Of a stretch of 32,756 nucleotides of DNA, positions 1 to 7,478 are shown in pieces. The notes under the pieces were generated by a model. The model was given only the letters and a program-made list of their open reading frames with translations, was not told the origin of the DNA and searched no databases. Source of the stretch: Alphaproteobacteria bacterium (GTDB taxonomy: Bacteria; Pseudomonadota; Alphaproteobacteria; ATCC43930; CGMCC-115725); contig JAJPHB010000083.1 of the NCBI GenBank assembly GCA_021325525.1, positions 1 to 32,756 on the forward strand, given 5' to 3'. The position numbers and the translations under genes are program-made. The stretch's first letter is position 1; each line of letters opens with the position of its first letter.

Positions 1-87
1 CCCTCCTTACCGGCATCTGCTTCTGCGCCGACTGCGGCGGCCGGCGTAAAGCCGGCTACGCCCGGCGTTCGCAGTTCTGTTCTGAAA

Positions 88-107
88 TGGCGGAGAGGGA
101 GGGATTC
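88..107. repeat. Left attachment-site copy (20-bp direct repeat)
   Basis: The sequence tggcggagagggagggattc is identical to 32650-32669, the last 20 bases of the tRNA-Ser gene. Flanking bases differ (aaa before and tgg after here; ttc before and gaa after on the right), so the shared core is exactly 20 bases. It marks the distal end of the island. Confidence 0.9.
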
Positions 108-160
108 TGGCCACCGAAATTGCTCAATTATTTCAATACGTTATTTTTAGACCGAATTTC

Positions 161-177
161 TACCCATAAAACTACCC
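161..177. repeat. Candidate integrase arm-type site, left end
   Basis: tacccataaaactaccc closely matches tacccacaaaattacca at 32504-32520 near the other island end (14 of 17 positions identical). The consensus is TACCCAYAAAAYTACCM. Position just inside each att core, in AT-rich DNA, is typical of arm-type binding sites of lambda/P4-family integrases. The role is inferred from position and similarity only. Confidence 0.55.
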
Positions 178-355
178 TGGAGCTTACGCCGGATCAGGGC
201 GCCTGAAGGCGAACACCGGCGGCAATCCGGCAGGACATCAAGGGGCGTCGCCTCGCACGGGTCAGGCCTCAGTCGTCATGTCGCAAAGATGCCGCAGGGC
301 GCGACCGACCAAGCATGCATCGTCGCTGCCCATTCTCAAGAGACGATGATACCCG

Positions 356-1570
356 ATGAACGCCCATCCGATCACGCGCGCCGATCTCTACGAGCTGGTA
401 TGGCAGAAGCCGGTCACTCAGGCCGCAAAGCAGTTTGGGGTCTCTGATGTCGGCCTGCGCAAGATCTGCTCGAAGCATGACATACCGACACCGCCGCTGG
501 GCTACTGGGCGAAGCTCGCGCACGGCAAGAAGGTCTACAAGCCGCCGCTGCCTCCGCTCAGGAATGGAATCTCGGATCGGATCTATGTGACGGGTCGGCC
601 CTTCACGGCGATCCCCGATTCTGTTGCAGCAGCGGCCGCCGGCGCCCGGGACCGGGAAAGCGCTCCGGAGAATCGGATCAAGGTGGAGAGCGAGCGGCCG
701 GAGAAACTTCATCGCATCGCAGCCGCCGTTGAGAAAGCGGTCCGCAAGGCCAAGCCTGACGATGAGGGCTTCAAGACAGTTCGAGGCGCAGGACTCGTCG
801 AGATGAGCGTCGGCACCGAGTCGGCACCGCGCGCCATCCGCATGCTTGACGCCGTTCTGAAAGCCGCTACCGCACGATCTCACGCGATTGTCGAGGAAGA
901 CGGCGGCGTGCGCCTGCTCGTCGACGACGAGAGATTCGTGTTGCGCCTTTACGAGACCAAGGACCGGCGGACGCATGTACCGACTGCCGCTGATCAGAAG
1001 CGACAGGCGCAGTACGACAACGACAGCAAACGGTTTCCCACGCTCTACCCTCCCGGACGGGTCGTGTGGGCGAGCTGGGATCATTTCCCGTCTGGCCGGC
1101 TCGCCCTCGAGATCAGGGATCCCACGCAATATCGGTGGAACGCCGATGTCGTCGGCCGCTGGTACGACCGAAAGAGCAAGAAGCTCGAAGACTGCCTCGG
1201 CGACGCTTTCGTGGCCCTCGTCGCGGCGGCGGCCCAGGTGAAGCACCGGCGCGCGGAGGAGGCAGAGAAGGCACGCCTCGCGGCGATCGAGCAGGAGTGC
1301 CGCCGCAGGGCCGAGGCGATGCGGGAGCGCGCGAAGAAGCGCCGCGATTTTCTCGACAAGATGGCCGACCAATACGCGGCGCTATCGAAACTGCGCGCGC
1401 TGGCCGAGCACTTGGAGAGTCGGGGCGGCGGGGAGGGCACTGAAGGTGCCGACCGACTTGCACATGTACTGAGGTCGATGGTGACCGAGGCAGGGCAGCA
1501 GTTCGAACGAGAGGCTCTGAACGCCGAAGTCGCTCGGGTCGAGCTATTCGCCGACTACGATCCTGTCTGA
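356..1570 (+). CDS. Conserved hypothetical protein, helix-turn-helix-like N-terminus
   Basis: A 404-aa protein starting at ATG 356; no strong ribosome binding site is visible. Residues 6-50 contain the pattern TRADLYELVWQKPVTQAAKQ, then FGVSDVGLRKIC and PTPPLGYWAK. This is a recurrent N-terminal module of uncharacterised bacterial proteins that looks like a helix-turn-helix (SDVGLRKICSKHDIP as recognition region). The rest is charged and helical, with an Arg/Lys/Glu-rich segment at about residues 295-345 likely to form a coiled coil. There is no signal peptide, membrane segment or catalytic motif. It is the first gene inside the left island end and converges on the following minus-strand gene. 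Function is unknown; DNA binding is an inference from the N-terminus. Confidence 0.75.
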   Translation: MNAHPITRADLYELVWQKPVTQAAKQFGVSDVGLRKICSKHDIPTPPLGYWAKLAHGKKVYKPPLPPLRNGISDRIYVTGRPFTAIPDSVAAAAAGARDRESAPENRIKVESERPEKLHRIAAAVEKAVRKAKPDDEGFKTVRGAGLVEMSVGTESAPRAIRMLDAVLKAATARSHAIVEEDGGVRLLVDDERFVLRLYETKDRRTHVPTAADQKRQAQYDNDSKRFPTLYPPGRVVWASWDHFPSGRLALEIRDPTQYRWNADVVGRWYDRKSKKLEDCLGDAFVALVAAAAQVKHRRAEEAEKARLAAIEQECRRRAEAMRERAKKRRDFLDKMADQYAALSKLRALAEHLESRGGGEGTEGADRLAHVLRSMVTEAGQQFEREALNAEVARVELFADYDPV

Positions 1571-1670
1571 GATGCAGGTCGTGACAACACGGAAGCACGG
1601 CGGCAAGCAAGGGGCGCGGCTCGTCAGGCCCCTATACGGGCGGCTTCACCTTACGCGATTGCATCCCACA

Positions 1671-2762
1671 TCAGTCCCCTTGGTCGCGTAGCCACTTCAT
1701 ATCCCGCGGCTGTGCCGATTTATGGGAGATCAGCACTTCCCAGCGGCGGTCCTCTGCGTTGAGGCGGGCGTAGGCACGGCCCTGATTATCCTGTCCATTG
1801 CTGACGTGGCGCTCCCACCAGCCGTCCGCTCCCTGAACCTTCTTCCAGGCCGAGGGCCGAGATCCGATCTCGTGAAGCTCGGCGAGCGCGCGGTAGACCG
1901 ATTGACGGGTGCCAAACTCTGTTGCCACGACGTCGAGGCTATCTCGGAGCAAGCGCACGCGCGGCAAGAGAACCTCCAGCACCGTCTGGATCTCGACCGT
2001 GAGGCGCCCCGGCACCGCCGGGGAGGGACGCGTCGGGACTGAGGCCGCTTGGTCAATGGCGACGTCGAGGACGGGCTCGGATGACGGCATGACCGAGAGG
2101 CTCTCGGCGCGCTGCTTCTCCTCGGCGAGCGCTGCCTGCAGCTCAGCGAGCTCCAGCTCGAGGCGCCCGGCATCGATGCTCTTTGTCTTGACCTCGTAAA
2201 GCTCGGCGCGGAGGTTCGCCTCGCGCGCCCGGGCGCTCGCGAGCTCCTGCCTCAAGACGCGGATGCGAAGCTCTGCGCTGTCCTGAGGGGGTGGCGCGCC
2301 GAGTGAATGTCCTAGAACGGAGCCGATGAAAGCTTGCAGGTCCGCTTTATCGGCCGGCTTCACGAACCGCACAAACCAGTCGGCCTGCAACTGTGGAAGC
2401 GGATCGCCGAGATAACGGCCGGTCCGCACGATCGTCACACCTGCGTTCCGCAGCTGACTCGCAGCCTCGTCGCAATCGGCGATTGAGCCCGGCAGAAGGG
2501 CGTAAGCCTCGTCGGCCCCGTCGATGAGGGCAAAAGGTTGGGGCGGCATCGACGAGGCCTGTTCCCATGGCGAGCATTCACCCGGGGGAAACGCGATGCT
2601 CTCGATATCGATGATGCCTTCGGCGCAGAAGGGATAGGCGAGTCCCCGCCAGATCACGCCCGGAGCCCCGTTAGGGAGTCGAACGCGACGGCAGTTTCTC
2701 GCCTCTAGAGGTTGAAGTCCCTCGCGTATTTCAACTAACGTATGAGGGCTCGCATCGCTCAA
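1671..2762 (-). CDS. Hypothetical coiled-coil protein divergent from zorA
   Basis: A 363-aa protein. The only usable start near the 5' end is TTG at 2762; the next in-frame methionine is at about residue 72. Residues 1-160 form a globular domain of no family I recognise (PNGAPGVIWRGLAYPF; PWEQASSMPPQPFALIDGAD). Residues about 165-225 are Glu/Ala/Arg/Leu-rich with heptad character (coiled coil). Residues 245-363 may form a small winged-helix-like domain (EFGTRQSVYRALAELHEIG), then a Trp-rich tail. The gene is transcribed away from zorA with only about 50 bases between the two starts, so the two promoters must overlap. A role as a Zorya-linked regulator or sensor is speculative. No membrane segment or catalytic motif is visible. 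Confidence 0.7.
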   Translation of the reverse strand: MSDASPHTLVEIREGLQPLEARNCRRVRLPNGAPGVIWRGLAYPFCAEGIIDIESIAFPPGECSPWEQASSMPPQPFALIDGADEAYALLPGSIADCDEAASQLRNAGVTIVRTGRYLGDPLPQLQADWFVRFVKPADKADLQAFIGSVLGHSLGAPPPQDSAELRIRVLRQELASARAREANLRAELYEVKTKSIDAGRLELELAELQAALAEEKQRAESLSVMPSSEPVLDVAIDQAASVPTRPSPAVPGRLTVEIQTVLEVLLPRVRLLRDSLDVVATEFGTRQSVYRALAELHEIGSRPSAWKKVQGADGWWERHVSNGQDNQGRAYARLNAEDRRWEVLISHKSAQPRDMKWLRDQGD

Positions 2763-2818
2763 TAGGGTTAACTCTGTCTCGCCCGTGCGGCTGCCGGCGG
2801 GCGAACCGGGGGTTGTAC

Positions 2819-5113
2819 GTGTCGAACACGAATACCATGCAACAATTCGGGCCCTTGGTAACCAATCCGTGGGCCGTCTGGGTCGTCGGAAGTGCCCTGA
2901 TTCTCTGGGCAGCCGGGTCGGCGACCAGTCTATGGCGCGGCACCGAAGCGCTTATCCGCGCGCTTTGGTCGGCCCGCGAGCGAATCGAAGAGACCCCCGA
3001 CGCCCGCGCCTTCGCCGAGCGCTACGAAGCCCTGTCTGCCTCCCTCGCGACCGCACCGATCCTGGGGCCGCGTTGGCGCGAGTGGCAGGAATCCCTGGTG
3101 CTGCCGCGCGACCCCGGGCGGCTTGTCCGCTCCACCACCCGGCCGAGGAGCTGGTTCGACCTAGACCTGCTGCGAGCCGACGGCGTCCGCATCGATGCCC
3201 GTTACCACGCGGCGCTGCCGAACCTCCTCGTCGGGGCCGGCCTGCTGTTCACCTTCCTCGGCCTCGCCGTCGCGCTGAGCTCCGCCAGTGGCATCGTCGC
3301 CGACGGCGTCAACCAGGTGTCTCGGAATCAGGCGCTTCACAACCTTCTTGATACAGCGTCCTTCAAATTCGTCACCTCGCTCGTCGGCCTCCTCCTCTCC
3401 ATCGTCTATGCGCTGTTCCGCAAACGCCGGTTGCAGGCGGTGGAGCGTGCTCTCGGCCGCTTTCTTGCCGCCGTCGAGCAGCGCGTTCCGCTTTTGACGC
3501 CGGCGGCTTTGCAGCAGGAAGCTAACGAGTTCCTCCGCAAGCAGACGATGCAGCTCGAGACCTTTTCGACCGAGCTCGCCGTCAATATCGGCACGGCCTT
3601 CGACAACTCGTTCGACAAGCGCCTTGGCGAGCACATTGCGCCGCTGACCGACGCCATCCAGCGCCTTGCAGGCGGCATGTCGTCGCGGAACGAAGACGCC
3701 ATTCGCTCGATGATGGAGGCCTTCCTCGATCGTCTTCAGGTCGGTGCCGGCGACAAGATGCAAGAGGCGGTGGCGAGCCTTGCCGGGTTGGGTCAGCGTC
3801 TCGAAGGCCTGCAGACTAGCCTCGGCGAAGCGGCGGTCCGCATGTCGCAAGCGGCTGATGCGATGGCGACGCGCATGGGAGAAGGCGCTGAGGCCGCGCT
3901 CGCCCGTATCACGAGCCAGCTGGGTGGCCTCGCCGAGACGCTGCGTGGCCTTGCCGACTCGACTCGTAACGCCGGAAGCGAAGCCGGACAGGCGATGGCG
4001 CTGAAGATCGAAGCGGCAGCAGCTGGATTCGAGGCGGCGGCTCGCAGCGTCGCAGCAACGCTTGCGGAGGCTGGCGAACGCATGGAACGCCGCATGGGCG
4101 AGGAGGCCTCCGCCAGCTCCGCACGTCTATCCTCGCAGTTCGAAGCCATGCTGGGCGAGCTCCGCGGTCTTGCCGAGAGCAGCCGGGCCGCGGGTACATC
4201 GGCCCTCGATGCGGTGGCGCAGCGGATCGGCGAGGCGGCTGCGGGGTTCGAGGCGACGGCCGCCCGCGTTGCCGAGACGCTGGATCGTGCCGCCGGACAA
4301 ACCGGCGGAACCCTTGGCAGGGGAGCCGAGGAGGCGGTGGCCCGCATCGCATCGGCCACCGAGGCGATGCGGGGCGAGATGAACGCCGCCTTCGCCGAGC
4401 TGCGGGAAGCGGTCGGCTCGGCAGGTGCCGCGCTACGCGACGGCAGCGCGGCCGGCGCCGCCACGCTCGGCACCGCGATGAGCGGCGTCGGCGAAGCTCT
4501 CGACAGCGCCGCCCAACAGCTGCGACAGGCCGGAGGCGATGCCGCGGACGCGCTGCGCCGGGGCGGCGATGCGGCGGGCGGGCGCCTCGATGGTGCCGGA
4601 AATGCCCTTGGAACTCAGGCTGGGGCCCTGGGTCGCCAGATTGCCGCGCTCGGCTCGGCGGCGGATTCTCTCGTGCTACGCGCCGAGGAGCTCGGTCGCG
4701 CTGCACGCGATGCCACGACACCGCTCACGACCACGGCCACAACGCTCAGCGGCGCCAGCGAAGGTCTCGTCTCCGCGATCCAGCCGCTTCGGGCGGTAGC
4801 GCAGGACATGACCCGCGTCGTCGAGCAGATCAGCGGTGCAGCTCAGCGAGCGGAGCTGGCCAATGCAGGTGCCACTCGCCTGATCGACACGCTCGATGCG
4901 GCGGCAAAACGGTTCGAGAGCGTCGACCGTGCGCTCGCGACGACGATCTCGGGCTTGCAGGCCGGGCTTCTGGGCTTCACCCAGCAGATCTCGACCTTCG
5001 TCGCCGGCACCGACCAGAACCTCGCCAAGGCGGCGACGCAGCTCGGCAACCTGGTGAAGAGCCTCGACGACACGCTGGAGGATTTCCGGCCTAACGGAGG
5101 GGCCCGAGCATGA
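2819..5113 (+). CDS. zorA: Zorya system protein ZorA (MotA/TolQ/ExbB-like motor subunit)
   Basis: ZorA is the inner-membrane stator subunit of Zorya. By family knowledge, ZorA and ZorB form a proton-driven complex whose long ZorA tail reaches into the cytoplasm. Visible here are membrane segments at about residues 15-40, 134-159 (LLFTFLGLAVALSSASG) and 180-204 (FKFVTSLVGLLLSIVYALF), the last two being the MotA/ExbB core. About 550 further residues follow of Ala/Gly/Glu-rich helix with repeated LGELRGLAESSRAAG-like units, the expected tail. The start is taken as GTG 2819, six bases after GGGGG (2808-2812); TTG 2813 and ATG 2837 are alternatives. The stop overlaps zorB (ATGA). Length of about 764 aa fits type I Zorya. 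Confidence 0.93.
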   Translation: MSNTNTMQQFGPLVTNPWAVWVVGSALILWAAGSATSLWRGTEALIRALWSARERIEETPDARAFAERYEALSASLATAPILGPRWREWQESLVLPRDPGRLVRSTTRPRSWFDLDLLRADGVRIDARYHAALPNLLVGAGLLFTFLGLAVALSSASGIVADGVNQVSRNQALHNLLDTASFKFVTSLVGLLLSIVYALFRKRRLQAVERALGRFLAAVEQRVPLLTPAALQQEANEFLRKQTMQLETFSTELAVNIGTAFDNSFDKRLGEHIAPLTDAIQRLAGGMSSRNEDAIRSMMEAFLDRLQVGAGDKMQEAVASLAGLGQRLEGLQTSLGEAAVRMSQAADAMATRMGEGAEAALARITSQLGGLAETLRGLADSTRNAGSEAGQAMALKIEAAAAGFEAAARSVAATLAEAGERMERRMGEEASASSARLSSQFEAMLGELRGLAESSRAAGTSALDAVAQRIGEAAAGFEATAARVAETLDRAAGQTGGTLGRGAEEAVARIASATEAMRGEMNAAFAELREAVGSAGAALRDGSAAGAATLGTAMSGVGEALDSAAQQLRQAGGDAADALRRGGDAAGGRLDGAGNALGTQAGALGRQIAALGSAADSLVLRAEELGRAARDATTPLTTTATTLSGASEGLVSAIQPLRAVAQDMTRVVEQISGAAQRAELANAGATRLIDTLDAAAKRFESVDRALATTISGLQAGLLGFTQQISTFVAGTDQNLAKAATQLGNLVKSLDDTLEDFRPNGGARA

Positions 5114-6057
5114 GCCTCTCGCGCGCGGATGGGGTCGAAGAAGAGGGCGCCGAAGGCTATTTCGCCTCGGTCAGCGATCTCATGGTCGGCATCCTGTTCG
5201 TGTTTCTCCTGATGCTGACGGTCTTTGCGCTCAACTACCGGGATGCCGAAGACGACCAGAAGATCGAGCGTGGTCGCTACGAGCAAGCGCTGAAAAAGCT
5301 CGCCGAAGCTGAGAGGCAGGCAAAGGAAGCTAAAGCCGAAGCCGAACGCCAGGCGGCAGAGGCGGCCCGGCAGAAGCAGCAAAACGACACGCTCCGCGGT
5401 CTGCTCACGGCTGCGCTCGATCAGCTCGAGCGTGACATTCGGGAGCGCGCGGCGGCACGGGAGCAGCTGCTCATGACCCTCGAAACCGCGCTCAAGGAAC
5501 GCGGCGTGAAGGTCGAGGTCGATACGCACTCCGGAGTCCTGCGCCTCTCGGGAGATCTCCTGTTCGAGACGGGAAAATCCAGCCTCAATATCGACGCACG
5601 CCGCACCGTTCAGCTCCTCGCCGATGTGCTCGCCCGCGTGCTTCCGTGCTACGCCGCTTCCGCCGCCAGCACGTCATGCGATGGTTCCGGACTCTCGATC
5701 CTGGAGACCGTTCTGATCGAGGGCCACACCGACCGGCAGCGCTTCGCCAATGCGGATGCCGCCACGAGCGCCGAAAAAAACGACAAACTGTCGACCGAGC
5801 GAGCCCTGGCTGTCTTCGGCGAGCTACGGCGCGATCAGCAGGGGCTCGAGGCTCTGCAGAATGACGACAGGCTGCCGCTGCTGGGTGTATCGGGCTATGG
5901 CGAGCGTCGTCCCCTGCCTCAGGCCCAGGGCACGAGCGAAGCGGACTTCAAGCAGAACAGACGCATCGATCTGCGCTTCGTGCTCTCGGCCCGCAGCTCG
6001 CGCGAGCTGGAGCGGCTTCGCGATCAGATCCACGCGATTCTGGGGCAAGTACCGTGA
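5110..6057 (+). CDS. zorB: Zorya system protein ZorB (MotB/OmpA-like)
   Basis: A 315-aa partner of ZorA. The N-terminus is cytoplasmic and followed by a single membrane helix (about residues 23-43, DLMVGILFVFLLMLTVFAL) with Asp23 at its start, in the position of the proton-carrying Asp of MotB-type proteins. Residues 50-115 are a charged coiled-coil linker. Residues about 135-305 form an OmpA-like peptidoglycan-binding domain: LLFETGKSSL, VLIEGHTDRQ, KLSTERALAVFGEL, VSGYGERRP and NRRIDLRF are its standard motifs. The start overlaps the zorA stop (ATGA) and the end overlaps zorC (GTGA), so the operon is translationally coupled. The domain should anchor the complex to the cell wall in the periplasm. 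Confidence 0.95.
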   Translation: MSLSRADGVEEEGAEGYFASVSDLMVGILFVFLLMLTVFALNYRDAEDDQKIERGRYEQALKKLAEAERQAKEAKAEAERQAAEAARQKQQNDTLRGLLTAALDQLERDIRERAAAREQLLMTLETALKERGVKVEVDTHSGVLRLSGDLLFETGKSSLNIDARRTVQLLADVLARVLPCYAASAASTSCDGSGLSILETVLIEGHTDRQRFANADAATSAEKNDKLSTERALAVFGELRRDQQGLEALQNDDRLPLLGVSGYGERRPLPQAQGTSEADFKQNRRIDLRFVLSARSSRELERLRDQIHAILGQVP

Positions 6058-7478
6058 GCGAGGCGCTGCGGGCGCTCGATGCCCTCCAGGACGCGATCAA
6101 GGGTCTGCCGACGCGAGCACGTTTGCCCACGGTCCCGCCTTCACGGAAGGCGGTGGAGGCCTTGGGGGCGGCCGAAGCGGCCCCTGCCGAGCCGGGTCCC
6201 GCCGTGCTCGAAGCCGTGCGCCGAAGGTTGGCCGCAGCAAGCCGATCGGGCTTTGCCGAGGTGGCTCGGCGTGACCTGCGAGATGCGCCCTGGGTCCTGT
6301 GGAACGGGCGCGATCCCGGGATCGGGATGAGCGGTTTGCTTGACGCGATCTGCAATCTCGCCCGCAGCTCGAGCCGCACGCTGCGCAATCTGATCGATGC
6401 TTGGCTGCGCGACTTCGCGCCGGATGCGCCGTCGATCAGTGTCGCGGCGGAGCGCATTCGGGCCCTGCTCGCCGCAAGCCAGGATGCCCGCTTCGATCAA
6501 TGGAAGGCAGCCGACCGGTCGATCAATCTGTTCGATGCCAAGCGAGGCCCCAAGGAGCTGGCTTCGTTGCTCCTGAAGAGTGGCAGGCCGCCCTCGGATC
6601 TGCTCGCGCAGCTCGGTTTCGGCGATCCATTCCGAGCCGGCTCGGGCTATCTCAAGTTCGTCCAGAACGAGCTCCTGGCCATGACGGTCCAGAGCATGCG
6701 GGCCGGTGACACTGCAGCGCTAGCCCGCGTCCTTGCCTTTCTCGCCCCCGGCGGCGAGCTGCGCTTCAAGGAGCGAAAAGCCTCGATCGCGCGAGGGCTG
6801 CTCGCACCATGGCTCAGCCCCGGCCGGACGCCATCGGATGAGATTCGCGATGCCGTCCGCGACTTCCTCCTGCATCACGTCGGCGATCCCCGCACGCGTC
6901 CCGGCGACTGGGCGGGTGCAGGCAAGGAAGCAGAGCTGCTGATGCGACAATGGCTCGCCCGAGTATCGCTCAAGGCTTTCTTTGACCTCGTCGACGAGCA
7001 CGCCCGCGATGATCACTGGAAGTATCGTCGCGCATTCTGGACGGCCTGCCTCGAGGCGGGCGCGATCGCCGATGCATGGCTGGCGCTGGGATCGCGCGTC
7101 CATGCCTCGGCCCGCGCGATCCGCGATCTGAACGGCGCGTACGGGCGAATGGAGAATGCCAGCGAGCAATCGGTTCTGCTCTTTCGCATCGGTCCCCTTG
7201 TCTGCTGCGAATGGAGTCATGATGGGAAGCTGCGGGCGTGGCCGGTGGAGTGGCAGAACGCACCGAAGCTCGGCCGAGCGCTATACACACGCAAACAGAT
7301 CACCACAAAGGGCCTACCCTTTCCGCCCAACCCGAAAACGGGGAAAGGAGGCGCCTCCGATGGCATGGGATTGAGCCACATCGGATCCGAGCGGGGCTTT
7401 TGGCAAAGCAGTGCGGCTGAGCTGCTGGCGCGACGTGCCAACGTTCATCTGCGCCCCATCGATTGGCGGCCGCGATGA
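6054..7478 (+). CDS. zorC: Zorya system protein ZorC (EH-signature domain)
   Basis: A 474-aa cytoplasmic protein with GTG start at 6054 overlapping the zorB stop. It is helical, with many Arg/Ala segments. The C-terminal region at about residues 325-470 fits the EH-signature family, named for conserved Glu and His residues: ASEQSVLLFRIGPLVCCEWS carries the Glu and SHDGKLRAWP the His, followed by SHIGSERGFWQSSAAELLAR. ZorC is found only in type I Zorya, where family studies place it as a DNA-associating effector acting with ZorD after ZorAB signalling. No enzymatic motif can be identified by eye. It lies between zorB and zorD with overlaps at both ends, which strongly supports the assignment despite weak sequence conservation. 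Confidence 0.88.
   Translation: MSEALRALDALQDAIKGLPTRARLPTVPPSRKAVEALGAAEAAPAEPGPAVLEAVRRRLAAASRSGFAEVARRDLRDAPWVLWNGRDPGIGMSGLLDAICNLARSSSRTLRNLIDAWLRDFAPDAPSISVAAERIRALLAASQDARFDQWKAADRSINLFDAKRGPKELASLLLKSGRPPSDLLAQLGFGDPFRAGSGYLKFVQNELLAMTVQSMRAGDTAALARVLAFLAPGGELRFKERKASIARGLLAPWLSPGRTPSDEIRDAVRDFLLHHVGDPRTRPGDWAGAGKEAELLMRQWLARVSLKAFFDLVDEHARDDHWKYRRAFWTACLEAGAIADAWLALGSRVHASARAIRDLNGAYGRMENASEQSVLLFRIGPLVCCEWSHDGKLRAWPVEWQNAPKLGRALYTRKQITTKGLPFPPNPKTGKGGASDGMGLSHIGSERGFWQSSAAELLARRANVHLRPIDWRPR

Larger units (their letters stand above)
1..355. other. Left flank and island left terminus, no confident gene
   Basis: Bases 1-87 lie outside the left att copy and should be host or neighbouring-element DNA. 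An open plus-strand frame crossing them reads LLTGICFCADCGG and resembles a recombinase zinc-ribbon fragment, but it is too short to call. Bases 108-180 are unusually AT-rich and contain a probable integrase arm site at 161-177. Bases 188-231 can fold as nested hairpins: gccggat (188-194) pairs with atccggc (225-231), with an inner CGCC-TGAA-GGCG at 200-211. No promoter could be assigned for the following gene. Confidence 0.5.
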
